A DNA stretch of 64,000 nt from Saxibacter everestensis (GCF_025787225.1 NZ_CP090958.1:3334550-3398549), one strand, 5' to 3'; positions 26,545 to 35,267 are shown, counted from the stretch's first letter. Notes: generated by a model from the sequence alone, not told the origin. Numbers and translations: made by a program.

Positions 26545-26630
26545 GTCCGCCAGCAAAAACACGCTCTAGGTCGTGGCGTCGAAGTCCGCCAGCAAAAACG
26601 CTCTAGGTCGTGGCGTCGAAGTCCGCCAGC
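26545..26630. repeat. Tandem duplication of the FadR-type gene's 3' end
   Basis: A 39-base unit (26545-26583) and a 37-base unit (26584-26620) are nearly identical; a third partial copy (from 26621) is inside the coding sequence. The unit includes the last nine codons and stop of the regulator gene plus a few downstream bases, so one extra silent copy of the gene tail lies beyond the stop. Confidence 0.9.
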
Positions 26631-27343
26631 AGCCGCTTGGACGCAGACGCCATGTGCTTCGTCATTGCCGCGGCAGCAGCGTCCGGGTCCCGCTCCTTCA
26701 GCGCTTCGAGCACCTTGGCGTGCTCCTGCACCGCGATCTCTGCATGTCCGCTGTCCTGCAGCGCGCGGTCCACCCAGATTCGCAGCAAGGAGCGGATGCT
26801 CTGCAGTAGCTCCTGTAGCACCTGATTGCCGGAACTGACCGCGATCTCGCGATGAAACAAGGAATCAGCCTCGACGAACGCGGAAAAATCACGCCCACTG
26901 TGGGCCATCGAGTCCAGGCAGTCGGAGAGCGTCACAAGCGACTCGTCGGTAATCCGGGTCGCGGCGAGTTCGACGGCTTGCACCTCGAGCCCGCTGCGCA
27001 GTTCGACCAGCTCCCGGGTCCGCGGCTCGCCGAGCATCAAACCCCAGCTCAGCGTGCGCGGTAGCAGTTCAGAGACGCCATCGCGAAGATAGGTGCCCGA
27101 TCCCGGACGAACAATCACGATACCGAGGATCTCCAACGCGGCGAGCGCCTCCCGCACGGCGGAGCGGCCAACGCCCAGCGAGGCGGACAGCTGTCGCTCA
27201 GACGGCAGGCGCGTCCCGGGCGCAACGTCGCCGCTGGTGAAATACGCCATCAGCCGCTCGGCTACCTCGGACACAGCCGAACCGCTCTGCACCGTGCCGA
27301 GGGCAGCACTGATCCGCGCGGCGGCGACATCCGGAGTCCTCAT
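26603..27343 (-). CDS. GntR-family regulator (FadR/FCD subfamily)
   Basis: A 246-residue regulator. The winged helix includes GTRLPSERQLSASLGVGRSAVREALAALE, and the wing is VRPGSGTYL. The FCD domain shows DSLFHREIAVSSGN and VQEHAKVLEAL (metal-site Asp/His). ATG 27343 is used; GTG 27349 is equally possible. It is divergent from the MFS sugar-acid module, with the perfect palindrome at 27395-27408 between them as its likely operator. Ligands of this subfamily are typically hexuronates or other sugar acids. Confidence 0.92.
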   Translation of the reverse strand: MRTPDVAAARISAALGTVQSGSAVSEVAERLMAYFTSGDVAPGTRLPSERQLSASLGVGRSAVREALAALEILGIVIVRPGSGTYLRDGVSELLPRTLSWGLMLGEPRTRELVELRSGLEVQAVELAATRITDESLVTLSDCLDSMAHSGRDFSAFVEADSLFHREIAVSSGNQVLQELLQSIRSLLRIWVDRALQDSGHAEIAVQEHAKVLEALKERDPDAAAAAMTKHMASASKRLLADFDATT

Positions 27344-27394
27344 GGTCACCGGATAACAGTACCAACTTGCGGCCTGCCAAAGACCCTTATTTCA

Positions 27395-27432
27395 GTCAAC
27401 CGGTTGACCAATTGCTGAATCAGGCTTATGTT
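27395..27432 (+). promoter_or_regulatory. Promoter with perfect operator for the MFS module
   Basis: GTCAACCGGTTGAC (27395-27408) is a perfect 14-base palindrome. TTGACC (27404-27409) within it, 17 bases, then TATGTT (27427-27432) forms a promoter for the rightward operon, so binding would cover the -35. The leader to 27547 is about 108 bases and shows no other motif. Confidence 0.6.
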
Positions 27433-27546
27433 TGTGCCCAGGTAGCTCGCCGGATCGACTCGACGACGCCGCAGCGAACAGAACGGGCATCCGCCGCTAT
27501 CGACGCGTACATGGTGGGTGGCTCAGCCAAATCTGAGGGAGTCAAC

Positions 27547-28902
27547 GTGGACACCACACAGTCAGCGGTCGAAAGATCGGCAATCAAAAAGGTGGCGATC
27601 CGGCTAGTGCCGTTCGTCGCCCTGATGTTCTTCATCAATTACCTGGATCGGACGGCGATCTCGTTCGCCGCCCCGAACGGAATGAACCAGGATCTCGGCC
27701 TAACCGCGGCGCAATTCGGCTTCGCCTCCGGCGTGTTCTTCATCGGGTACATCCTGCTGGAAGTGCCCAGTAACGTCGCCCTGCACAGGTTCGGCGCCCG
27801 CCGCTGGCTGGCCCGCATCATGGTGTCCTGGGGAATCGTCTCCCTGCTCTTCACCTGGGTGCAGAACTCCGAGGGCCTCTACATCCTGCGTTTCCTGCTC
27901 GGCGTGGCCGAAGCCGGATTCTTCCCGGGCGCCATCCTGTTCCTCAGCCTGTGGGTGCCGGCCAAACACCGCAGCAGGGTACTTGCCCTCTTCTATCTGG
28001 CCCAGCCGCTCACTACCGTGATCGGCGCTCCGCTGGCCGGTTTGCTAATCGAGCAGCACGGCGTCTTCTTCGGCCTGGAGGGCTGGCGCTTCATGTACTT
28101 CGGCGTCGCAATCCCGGCGATCGTCATCGGCATCGTGGCGTGGTTCTACCTTGCCGACCGCCCGGCCGACGCCAAGTGGCTGACCGCGGACGAAAAGACC
28201 TGGCTCACCGCCGCACTGGAAAAGGAGTCGGCAGCGAAAGCCTCGAACACGCACGGTGGCGCACTGAAGGCACTTGCCAACGGACGGGTGTGGATGCTGG
28301 CCCTGATCTACTTCGGCTTCATCTACGGTCTTTACGCGCTGGGATTCTTCCTGCCCACCATCATCGAAGGCTTCGAATCGCAATTCGGCACGTCCTTCAA
28401 TGTCTTCCAGAAGGGGCTGATCACGGCCATTCCTTATCTGCCTGCCGCGTTCGTGCTGTACTTCTGGTCCAGGGACGCCACCCGGCGCGGGGTCAGGACT
28501 TGGCACATCGTGGTGCCTGCGATCGTCGGCGGCCTGAGCATACCGGTCGCATTGTTCATGAACAGTCCTGCGGCAACCGTGGCCGTGATCACAGTGACCG
28601 CATGCGCGATATTCGCCGCCTTGCCCAACTTCTGGACCATACCAACCAGGTTCCTCACCGGTGCCGCGGCCGCCGCCGGCATCGCGCTGATCAACACGGT
28701 TGGCAATGTCGCCGGATTCGCGGCTGGATACGTCACCGGCGCACTGAAGGACCTGACCGGTGCATACATCGTGCCGATGTTCGTTGTCGGCGGGTTCATG
28801 CTGCTGTCGGCGCTGCTGATGACAGTACTTTCCCGGCGCGGCCGGGTCGCCGAGGATGCGACATCGTCTGCGGACGTGCAGTCGTCTGCGGGATCACGAT
28901 GA
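27547..28902 (+). CDS. MFS transporter, anion:cation symporter (sugar-acid type)
   Basis: A 451-residue, 12-helix MFS protein. The family signature FINYLDRTAISFAAP is in the first helix, and RFLLGVAEAGFFPGAI in helix 4 is the hallmark of the GudP/tartrate-type ACS group. GTG 27547 follows GAGGGAG at ideal spacing; upstream in-frame starts lack a ribosome site. It imports a carboxylate sugar. Its stop overlaps the next gene's start (ATGA). Confidence 0.92.
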   Translation: MDTTQSAVERSAIKKVAIRLVPFVALMFFINYLDRTAISFAAPNGMNQDLGLTAAQFGFASGVFFIGYILLEVPSNVALHRFGARRWLARIMVSWGIVSLLFTWVQNSEGLYILRFLLGVAEAGFFPGAILFLSLWVPAKHRSRVLALFYLAQPLTTVIGAPLAGLLIEQHGVFFGLEGWRFMYFGVAIPAIVIGIVAWFYLADRPADAKWLTADEKTWLTAALEKESAAKASNTHGGALKALANGRVWMLALIYFGFIYGLYALGFFLPTIIEGFESQFGTSFNVFQKGLITAIPYLPAAFVLYFWSRDATRRGVRTWHIVVPAIVGGLSIPVALFMNSPAATVAVITVTACAIFAALPNFWTIPTRFLTGAAAAAGIALINTVGNVAGFAAGYVTGALKDLTGAYIVPMFVVGGFMLLSALLMTVLSRRGRVAEDATSSADVQSSAGSR

Positions 28903-29696
28903 GTGCGATCGGTCTGAGCAGCTACGCATTCTTCTGGCAGATGTCCGATCGGATGTCGGCGCCGTTAACCTTGCCGCAGGCACTGGAGAAGACCCGGGAG
29001 CTGGGCATTGATGTCTTCCAGATCTGCGACTACCAGCCGATCGAGGCAATGACCGACCCGGAACTTGCCGAGATCCGTAACCTCGCCGATTCGCTCGGTA
29101 TCAGCCTGGAACTCGGCACAAAGGGCATTCGACCGGAGCACCTGCGCCGGTTCCTGCACATTGCCGAGCTACTGGAGGCGCCTCTGCTGCGCACGATGTT
29201 CGCGGTACCCGACCATACGCCGGACATCGACGAGGCCACGTCAGTTCTTGCCGACGTTCTGCCGGAGTTCAACGAGGCAGATGTGCGAATAGCCATCGAG
29301 ACGTATGAGCAGGTACCGACCGCGGACGTGCTCGAGGTGATTCGCCGCATCGACGACCCCCGGCTAGGCATCTGCAGCGACCCCGCCAATACAGTCGCCG
29401 CACTCGAAGCGCCGACCGCGGTCATCGACGCCGTCGCCCCGCACGTGCTCAATATGCACGTCAAGGACTTCGCCTTCCAACGCAGGGACGGCTGGGTCGG
29501 TTTCAGCCTAACCGGCGCGCCGCTCGGCGAGGGGCTCCTCGACTACGACTACATGGCAGCAGCCATTCAGCCCGCGGCCCGCGATATCAATCAGATCATC
29601 GAGCATTGGCTGCCGTGGCAGGGCTCCGAACAAGAGACAATCCGGCTGGAGAACCAATGGACCCAGCAGAGCATCGACTACCTAAGGAGCAAGTGA
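28899..29696 (+). CDS. Sugar-phosphate isomerase/epimerase-like TIM barrel
   Basis: A 265-residue protein of the xylose-isomerase-like/AP-endonuclease-2 barrel. Metal-ligand acids occur in the expected places: Glu in RIAIETYEQ, Asp in LGICSDPANT and His in LNMHVKDFAF. It probably isomerises, epimerises or decarboxylates the imported sugar acid after oxidation. ATG 28899 overlaps the transporter stop; the next gene starts two bases after its own stop. Confidence 0.85.
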   Translation: MSAIGLSSYAFFWQMSDRMSAPLTLPQALEKTRELGIDVFQICDYQPIEAMTDPELAEIRNLADSLGISLELGTKGIRPEHLRRFLHIAELLEAPLLRTMFAVPDHTPDIDEATSVLADVLPEFNEADVRIAIETYEQVPTADVLEVIRRIDDPRLGICSDPANTVAALEAPTAVIDAVAPHVLNMHVKDFAFQRRDGWVGFSLTGAPLGEGLLDYDYMAAAIQPAARDINQIIEHWLPWQGSEQETIRLENQWTQQSIDYLRSK

Positions 29697-29698
29697 GA

Positions 29699-30556
29699 AT
29701 GTCTGCAGCACAAGTGAACGTCACCGTGATCGGAGCCGGCGGAAAAATGGGGATGCGCGTCTCCGCAAACCTGCAGAAGAGTGCCTATCAGGTGCGCTAC
29801 AGCGAGAACTCGCCAGCCGGCCAGGAGCGAGTGCTGGGCGAAGGACGCGAGATCACCGACACCGCGGCCGCCATCGACGGCGCGGATGTGGTGATCCTGG
29901 CCGTGCCGGATACGGTGCTCGGCGTCGTCTCTCAGGAAGTTGTGCCGCAGATGAAGGGCGGTTCCACCCTGCTCACCCTGGATCCGGCGGCGGCGTATGC
30001 GGGACTGTTGGCGCAGCGTGAGGACGTCACCCCGGCCGTCGCCCATCCCTGCCATCCATCGGTATTCCTGGAGCGCTACACAAAGGAAGAGTACGAAGAC
30101 ACCTTCGGCGGCGCCGCCGCGCCGCAGAACGTCGTGGCGGCGATCGAGACCGGTGATGCCGCGAAGCAGCAGGCTGTCGAGGACGTGATCAAAGTGATCT
30201 ACGCACCGGTTATCGACGTGCACTGGGTTACCGTCAAGCAGCTGGCAGTGCTGGAACCAACACTGGTCGAGACGGTTGCCTGCATGATCGGCACACTGCT
30301 GAACGAGGCGCTGCACGAGACGGTGCACACAGTCGGAGTGCCGGAAGCCGCCGCGAAGGCCATCCTGTTCGGTCATGTGCAGATTGCGCTGACCAACGCG
30401 CTGCGCGGCTCCAACCCGTTCTCCGAGGCCTGCGAGATTGCCATCCAGTACGGCAAGGACACCATCATCAAGGATGACTGGAAGAAGATCTTCGACGACA
30501 GCGAGCTGGACCATGTCATCGGGAAGATGCTCAAGCTGGAGGACGTGCGGAGCTAG
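29699..30556 (+). CDS. NAD-dependent dehydrogenase with phosphogluconate-dehydrogenase-type C-terminus
   Basis: A 285-residue dehydrogenase. The N-terminal Rossmann motif is VTVIGAGGKMGMRVSANL, followed by the helical C-terminal domain of the PGDH_C type (VKQLAVLEPTLVETVACMIG, EAAAKAILFGHVQIALTNAL). The family acts on sugar acids or their keto forms. With the transporter and TIM-barrel gene it forms a three-gene catabolic module. Reaction order is not obvious. Confidence 0.85.
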   Translation: MSAAQVNVTVIGAGGKMGMRVSANLQKSAYQVRYSENSPAGQERVLGEGREITDTAAAIDGADVVILAVPDTVLGVVSQEVVPQMKGGSTLLTLDPAAAYAGLLAQREDVTPAVAHPCHPSVFLERYTKEEYEDTFGGAAAPQNVVAAIETGDAAKQQAVEDVIKVIYAPVIDVHWVTVKQLAVLEPTLVETVACMIGTLLNEALHETVHTVGVPEAAAKAILFGHVQIALTNALRGSNPFSEACEIAIQYGKDTIIKDDWKKIFDDSELDHVIGKMLKLEDVRS

Positions 30557-30581
30557 GCCGCGAGGCCCCGAGGCGTGGACG

Positions 30582-31754
30582 TCAGGCTGCGAAGTAGTCG
30601 AGAGCTGTGAGGGCAAGGGCAGTGGCTCCATCGGTGATCGCTTGGTTGGCCGCCTCCCCGATGCAGTAGGCCTCGAACTCCGGCTGGTGGTTCGCCGCTG
30701 GGTAGCATCCAAGACCGATATATGGATGGATGGCCGGCACGACCTGGGAGACGTTGCCCATATCGGTCGAGGCGCGATTCATCGTCGCTTGTTCGGCCGG
30801 TGCGTCGAAGTTTCTGCCGAGGCCCCGGGCATGCTCCCGATAGAGTTCCAACGCTCGATTGTCAGTACGAAACTCCGAATACGGCTCAGACTCCGGCGTG
30901 CTGGTCAGCTCACATCCAGTTGCCAAAGCTCCGGCCTCGAAACAGCGATCGATGCGGGGCTGGAGGCGCTTCAGGTCTTCCAATGTCTCGGCGCGGACGT
31001 ACCAACGTCCCTCGGTCTTCTCCGGGATCGCATTGGGCGCCTCGCCTCCCCGGGTCTGCAATCCGTGGACGCGAGTTCCGGCGGGCAGTTGCTGGCGGAG
31101 CAGTCCAAGGGCGACCTGGGCGACGAGGAACGCGTCGTTCGCGTTCACCCCTCGATCCGGGTAAGCGCCGGCGTGCGCTGACTTTCCCTGATATTCGATG
31201 TGGCTGTGGGAGACGGCAAAAGGACGTGCCTCGGCAGAATCCACCGGGCTCGGGTGCGCCATCATCGCGAGGTCGAGGTCGACGAACGCACCCTTGTTCA
31301 GAAGTTCGATCTTTCCACCCCCGCCTTCCTCGGCTGGGGTGCCATAAACCTCGATCGTGAGATCACGTTCGTCGGCGAACTCGGACAGAGCGATAGCAGC
31401 CCCGACCGAGATCGCGGTGATGATGTTGTGCCCACAGGCGTGGCCGAGCCCGGGAAGCGCGTCGTACTCGGCCATCAAACCGATCCGGTGGCTGCCGTTC
31501 CCGGCCACGGCGTGGATGGCGGTCGGGAAGCCCAGGTACGCCCTCGTGACGGCGAATCCGTGGCTGGACAGCGTTTCTGCCGTCCAGCTGGCCGCCTGGT
31601 GTTCCTGCCAACCAAGCTCCGGGTGCGCATGGAGTCGCTCGGACAGTTCGACCAGGGCAGCCGCGTGGGCGGCAACATTCGCCACTACACGGGAACGCGC
31701 CGCTACACGGGAACGGTCAGAATCATCGCCGCGCAGGTTCTCGTCATCGATCAT
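30582..31754 (-). CDS. M20-family amidohydrolase (AbgB-like)
   Basis: A 390-residue zinc amidohydrolase. The metal-ligand motifs are visible: GLGHACGHN (near 100), TPAEEGGGGK (near 136) and MMAHP, with the catalytic-domain ending H-P in AIHPYIGLG. The lid/dimerisation domain holds SHIEYQGKSAHAGAYPDRG. It is closest in style to p-aminobenzoyl-glutamate hydrolase and N-acyl amino-acid hydrolases. ATG 31754 overlaps the preceding stop by 11 bases. Codons near 31680-31715 are an 18-base tandem repeat (SRV-A/V duplication). It is the last gene of the FMO operon, presumably removing an acyl group by amide hydrolysis. Confidence 0.92.
   Translation of the reverse strand: MIDDENLRGDDSDRSRVAARSRVVANVAAHAAALVELSERLHAHPELGWQEHQAASWTAETLSSHGFAVTRAYLGFPTAIHAVAGNGSHRIGLMAEYDALPGLGHACGHNIITAISVGAAIALSEFADERDLTIEVYGTPAEEGGGGKIELLNKGAFVDLDLAMMAHPSPVDSAEARPFAVSHSHIEYQGKSAHAGAYPDRGVNANDAFLVAQVALGLLRQQLPAGTRVHGLQTRGGEAPNAIPEKTEGRWYVRAETLEDLKRLQPRIDRCFEAGALATGCELTSTPESEPYSEFRTDNRALELYREHARGLGRNFDAPAEQATMNRASTDMGNVSQVVPAIHPYIGLGCYPAANHQPEFEAYCIGEAANQAITDGATALALTALDYFAA
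31680..31715. repeat. 18-base near-perfect tandem duplication in the amidohydrolase gene
   Basis: Two adjacent 18-base units differ at one base (CGCCACTACACGGGAACG then CGCCGCTACACGGGAACG). They fall in the N-terminal helix, where they duplicate a short RSRVAA segment. Confidence 0.85.
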
Positions 31755-32415
31755 CGCCAGGAACTCCGTATCCGCCCGCCGATGCGGGATCCAGCCCGCG
31801 GGCCACGTAGTCTTCCCGCTGCGGCATCCAGACTTGGAGGAGCCGCTCGAGTTCCCCGACGGGGTCGTCGTGCCAGTCCACACGCAGGTCCGTGTCTCGC
31901 CATCCGTGGCCCGAGACGACTGAAACGCCGGCAGAGTGAACCGGTCCCGCCTCACCCCCGGCCAGGAGCCCGGCCCGGAGTCCCGCCACGAGGCGAACCT
32001 CCAGGTCTCCGGCAGTCGCGTCGAATGCATCACAGACTGCCGACGGCACATGCTCGTTGTCCAGCATGTTGCCTGCACTCACGCACAGCGAGCCACTGGC
32101 TTTCCCATACGTGCCCAAAGTGTGGGATCCGCTGAAGACGGCAGATCGCCCTTGGGAGTCGAGGACAACGAGCTGCCGATAGTCCCGCGTCTCCTCCATC
32201 GAGACCAGCCGGTCGATCGACTCCGATGCCGACAAGCCATCTTCGAGGTACGACAGCAGGATGTCGCCGAGTCGAGGGTCCGTGATGTTCTGTGAGCTCA
32301 CGGCGCCGACGTTGTCACGAAGGTGGATGCACCGCGCCGCGACTGCCGGCGAGGATGATGAGACCGCGATTCCGAATCGACCACTGGCGTCGGTTCCCGC
32401 GATGCTGAACGTCAT
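31744..32415 (-). CDS. DUF1028 N-terminal-nucleophile hydrolase
   Basis: A 223-residue protein of the DUF1028 Ntn-hydrolase family. MTFSIAGTDASGRFGIAVSSSSPAVAARC is diagnostic; Thr2 would become the nucleophile after Met removal. The central DPRLGDILLSYLEDGLSASE and the SVCAGNM-like SLCVSAGNMLDNEHV are conserved in the family, whose substrate is unknown. It overlaps the Rid gene (ATGA) and the amidohydrolase (11 bases), so the four proteins are probably made together. Confidence 0.93.
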   Translation of the reverse strand: MTFSIAGTDASGRFGIAVSSSSPAVAARCIHLRDNVGAVSSQNITDPRLGDILLSYLEDGLSASESIDRLVSMEETRDYRQLVVLDSQGRSAVFSGSHTLGTYGKASGSLCVSAGNMLDNEHVPSAVCDAFDATAGDLEVRLVAGLRAGLLAGGEAGPVHSAGVSVVSGHGWRDTDLRVDWHDDPVGELERLLQVWMPQREDYVARGLDPASAGGYGVPGDDR

Positions 32416-32834
32416 GCGTCCGCCTCTCCCGACAGAACCGCGGTCACGTCGATCTCAACCAGCCATTCGGGCCGCGCCAGTGCATCGACGACGAGACCAG
32501 TCGAGACCGGGTAGACGCCCTTGAGCCATTTGCCCATGGTGCGGTACACCGGCTCCCGGTACCGGATGTCGGTCAGGTAGACCACAACCTTGACAATGTC
32601 TTCCAGAGTGCCGCCGGCCTCCTCCATGAGCATGGCGATGTTGCTCATGGCTTTCTCGGCCTGCGCTTCGACATCGCCGATGCCGACCGACTCCCGACTG
32701 TCGAGGTCCTGGCCGATCTGTCCCCGGAGATAGACCACACCGTTGGCTACCACGGCTTGGCACAGGTCGTTGTCCAGGCTCTGTTCCGGATAGGTCTTCT
32801 TGGTGTTGAACGGGCGAATTCTGGTGTGTTTCAT
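32412..32834 (-). CDS. Rid-family (YjgF/YER057c) protein
   Basis: A 140-residue chorismate-mutase-like trimer-forming protein. Rid features are visible: YPEQSLDNDLCQAVVANGVVYLRGQIG, EAQAEKAMSNIAMLMEEAGG, and VKVVVYLTDIRYREPVY. The position of the Arg needed by archetypal RidA for imine hydrolysis reads Ser in YPVSTGLVV, so this belongs to a different Rid subgroup and may act on another intermediate. Its start overlaps the monooxygenase stop (TGATG). Confidence 0.92.
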   Translation of the reverse strand: MKHTRIRPFNTKKTYPEQSLDNDLCQAVVANGVVYLRGQIGQDLDSRESVGIGDVEAQAEKAMSNIAMLMEEAGGTLEDIVKVVVYLTDIRYREPVYRTMGKWLKGVYPVSTGLVVDALARPEWLVEIDVTAVLSGEADA

Positions 32835-34162
32835 CAGCGGATCCTTTGTTCTTTAAAGGTTTCGGAAGGGGTTGTTCCGGATGGCTGCCTCGCCTGCGTA
32901 GACCGAGTCGCATCTGAAGGTCCGTAGTCCAGATATCCCCGCTGGATCATGATGTGGTCGGCCAGGTAATTGGCATCGTGCCAGACCCCCCAGATGAAGC
33001 TCGAACCGCGCCTCGATTGCCAAGGTAATCCCAGGAAGTAGACACCGGGCTCGGACGACACGCCGCGCTGGTGTTTCGGCCGGCCATTCTCGTCCGTCGC
33101 ATCGACATTCAGCCAGCTGTAATCGACGGCGAAGCCGGTCGCCCAGACAATCGACGTGACTCCGGCGTCAGCGAGATCGAGTTCGAGCAGTGGGTTCGTC
33201 ACGCATTCCGCGTCGGGCCCCAGGTTGCGGGCCTCCGGTTCCTCGGGGAGATCGAGGCCGTTACGTTCGATGTAGGCGTCGGCCTCGTCGAGCAGCGATA
33301 GGTAATTGGCGTCGCCCCTGGCGATGTTGTCGCCGAGATCAGGTGCGAAGCGCATGGTCGGGCTCTGGTATGACTGGGCACGGCCAACGAGCTGGATGCC
33401 GCTTGCGGCGAGGCTGCGGAAGTCGACTGTGTGGCCGCCGTTGGCCCCGCTGACCGAGATCGTGACGTGTTCGGCGCCCTGCGGCGGGGCGGAGGCATCC
33501 CATTTGTTGAGGACTCCGAGCCACCAGACGAAGTCACGCCCGCGGTAGCTACGCGGAGGCCGGTCATGTGGGCCTACTGCAAGGTAGACCTGTCGACCCG
33601 AATTCTGGAGTTCATCGGCGATCTGCACCCCAGAGGACCCGGCTCCGACCACGAGGACGGCACCCTCGGGCAGCTGTTGCGGGTTGCGGTAGGAGCTGGA
33701 GTGGATCTGCTGGATGTCCGCCTCGTGGGGAACGAGAGCCGGGATGACCGGCCGCTGGAAGGGGCCGGTTGCGGCCACCACGTAGCGTGCGTCGATGGTT
33801 CCCTCCGACGTCTCCAGGTGAAAGCCGGGCCGGCCGACGTTCTTACGAACGGAAGTCACCTCGACGCCACAGCGAATCGGCGCGTTGATCTTCTCTGCGT
33901 ATTTCACGAAGTAGTCAGCTACCTGCTCCTTCGAGGCAAAGGCGTCGGGGGCGACATCGCTGAACTCCAGGTTTGGGAAACGATCGTGCCAGACCGGCCC
34001 GTTCGCCACCAGGGAGTCCCACCGCCCTGAGCGCCACCGCTCGGCGATCCGGTCCCGCTCCAGAACCAGGTGCGGCACACCGCGGTTGCTCAAGTGCTCG
34101 CTCATCGCTACACCGGCCTGACCCGCGCCGACGATGAGGACTTCAATCTCTTGGTTCGACAT
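32834..34162 (-). CDS. Flavin-containing monooxygenase
   Basis: A 442-residue FMO-class protein. The FAD-binding motif is VLIVGAGQAGVAMSEHL, and the NADPH-binding motif VLVVGAGSSGVQIADEL. The linker region GPFQRPVIPAL and WATGFAVDYSWL match the class that N- or S-oxygenates, or carries out Baeyer-Villiger chemistry. ATG 34162 has upstream GGAG; GTG/ATG 34174 is possible. It is the first gene of the FMO-Rid-DUF1028-M20 operon and probably makes the first oxidation of an unidentified nitrogen compound. Confidence 0.92.
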   Translation of the reverse strand: MSNQEIEVLIVGAGQAGVAMSEHLSNRGVPHLVLERDRIAERWRSGRWDSLVANGPVWHDRFPNLEFSDVAPDAFASKEQVADYFVKYAEKINAPIRCGVEVTSVRKNVGRPGFHLETSEGTIDARYVVAATGPFQRPVIPALVPHEADIQQIHSSSYRNPQQLPEGAVLVVGAGSSGVQIADELQNSGRQVYLAVGPHDRPPRSYRGRDFVWWLGVLNKWDASAPPQGAEHVTISVSGANGGHTVDFRSLAASGIQLVGRAQSYQSPTMRFAPDLGDNIARGDANYLSLLDEADAYIERNGLDLPEEPEARNLGPDAECVTNPLLELDLADAGVTSIVWATGFAVDYSWLNVDATDENGRPKHQRGVSSEPGVYFLGLPWQSRRGSSFIWGVWHDANYLADHIMIQRGYLDYGPSDATRSTQARQPSGTTPSETFKEQRIR

Positions 34163-34270
34163 CCTTGTCTCCACTCCTATAGCCCCGTGTCTCTAAGTCT
34201 CGGGTCGGCGTGAAACGGATGGCAAATAGCGGCTAATGAGGATGGCCATCAAAAATACAGATGTAAGCTG

Positions 34271-34300
34271 CCTTGTGGGATCGATAGCACATGTGCAAGG
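34271..34300. promoter_or_regulatory. LysR-type dyad between FMO operon and LysR gene
   Basis: CCTTG (34271) and CAAGG (34296) are the outer ends of an interrupted dyad with CACATGTG inside its right arm, about midway in the 196-base divergent intergenic region. This is the usual place for a LysR activator site. The assignment is weak because arms are short. Confidence 0.3.
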
Positions 34301-34358
34301 CCTAGGCAGACGGCCGCACCGCCCGCTACATCCGTGAAGCCTAGAGAGCCGGGGAGTT

Positions 34359-35267
34359 ATGCCAAAGGCCCAGAGCGCCCTCACACTCAGCCAGATCAGG
34401 TACTTCGTGCGGACAGCCGAGCTCGGATCGATGACCGCGACGGCGGCGGAGATGTACGTGGTCCAGTCCGCCGTTTCCACCGCGATCGCGCAGCTGGAGA
34501 CGACGGTCGGCTGCAAGCTCTTTATCAGGCAGCGAACCCGAGGGGTGGTGCTGACCGAACAGGGGCGGACGTTCTACGCGGCCGCTCTGGGCATCCTTAA
34601 CGCCGTCGATGACGCCATCGATTCCCTCGAGCCGGAACGACTGACGGGTTCCCTCGTCGCCGGCTGCTTCACTACCCTCGCGCCGTTCTGGCTCCCGAAG
34701 GTCTTTGAAAGACTCCGGTCCAACTACCCTGACCTGAACGTGAGGATCCGGGAGGTGACAGGTGAGCAGGTGGAGCAGCTGCTGCATCAGCGAGAGATGG
34801 AAGTCGTCCTGACCTACGGCTTCGACTACGGTCGCGACATCGACTTTGTGCAGCTGAGCGAGGCTCCCCTGTACGCCGCTGTCTCGGAGGACAGCCATCT
34901 GGCCGGGCGAGAGTCGGTCTCGCTGGAAGAGTTGGTCTCCGAGCCCCTCATCCTGCTGGACATGGGGAAGAGCACCAACTACTTCCTCTCGATCTTCCAC
35001 GACGCGCACCTCCGGCCTCAGGTTCACCAGAGGTTTGAGAGCTACGAGGTCGTGCGCTCCATGGTGGCCCGCGGGCATGGCTACACCATCCTCAACCAGA
35101 GACCCGCCCATGACCTGACCAACGACGGCGGCCGCATCGTCAGGCTCCGCATTGCCGGCGTGAGGTCCTACCTCCAGGTCGGCGTGGCCCACCGGAACGG
35201 TGAACCGCTGTCTCGCAAGGGCCAGGCGTTCGTCGACGAGTGCCGCGATCTCCTGTCGCACGGATGA
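34359..35267 (+). CDS. LysR-family regulator
   Basis: A 302-residue LysR protein. The helix-turn-helix is LTLSQIRYFVRTAELGSMTATAAEMYVVQSAVSTAIAQLE; effector domain motifs include LTGSLVAGCFTTLAPFWLP and the late MVARGHGYTILNQRP. It is divergent from the FMO operon and upstream of the MHS transporter, so it likely controls both. It resembles the second LysR at 36870, especially in the C-terminal YEVVRSMVARGHGY against YEVLRGLVARGVGY. Confidence 0.93.
   Translation: MPKAQSALTLSQIRYFVRTAELGSMTATAAEMYVVQSAVSTAIAQLETTVGCKLFIRQRTRGVVLTEQGRTFYAAALGILNAVDDAIDSLEPERLTGSLVAGCFTTLAPFWLPKVFERLRSNYPDLNVRIREVTGEQVEQLLHQREMEVVLTYGFDYGRDIDFVQLSEAPLYAAVSEDSHLAGRESVSLEELVSEPLILLDMGKSTNYFLSIFHDAHLRPQVHQRFESYEVVRSMVARGHGYTILNQRPAHDLTNDGGRIVRLRIAGVRSYLQVGVAHRNGEPLSRKGQAFVDECRDLLSHG

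Noticed and set aside
27951-28898. N-terminal extension of the TIM-barrel protein
   Set aside because: The open frame continues upstream through the transporter gene but is Arg/Gly-rich; the start at 28899 overlaps the transporter stop and begins the true fold.
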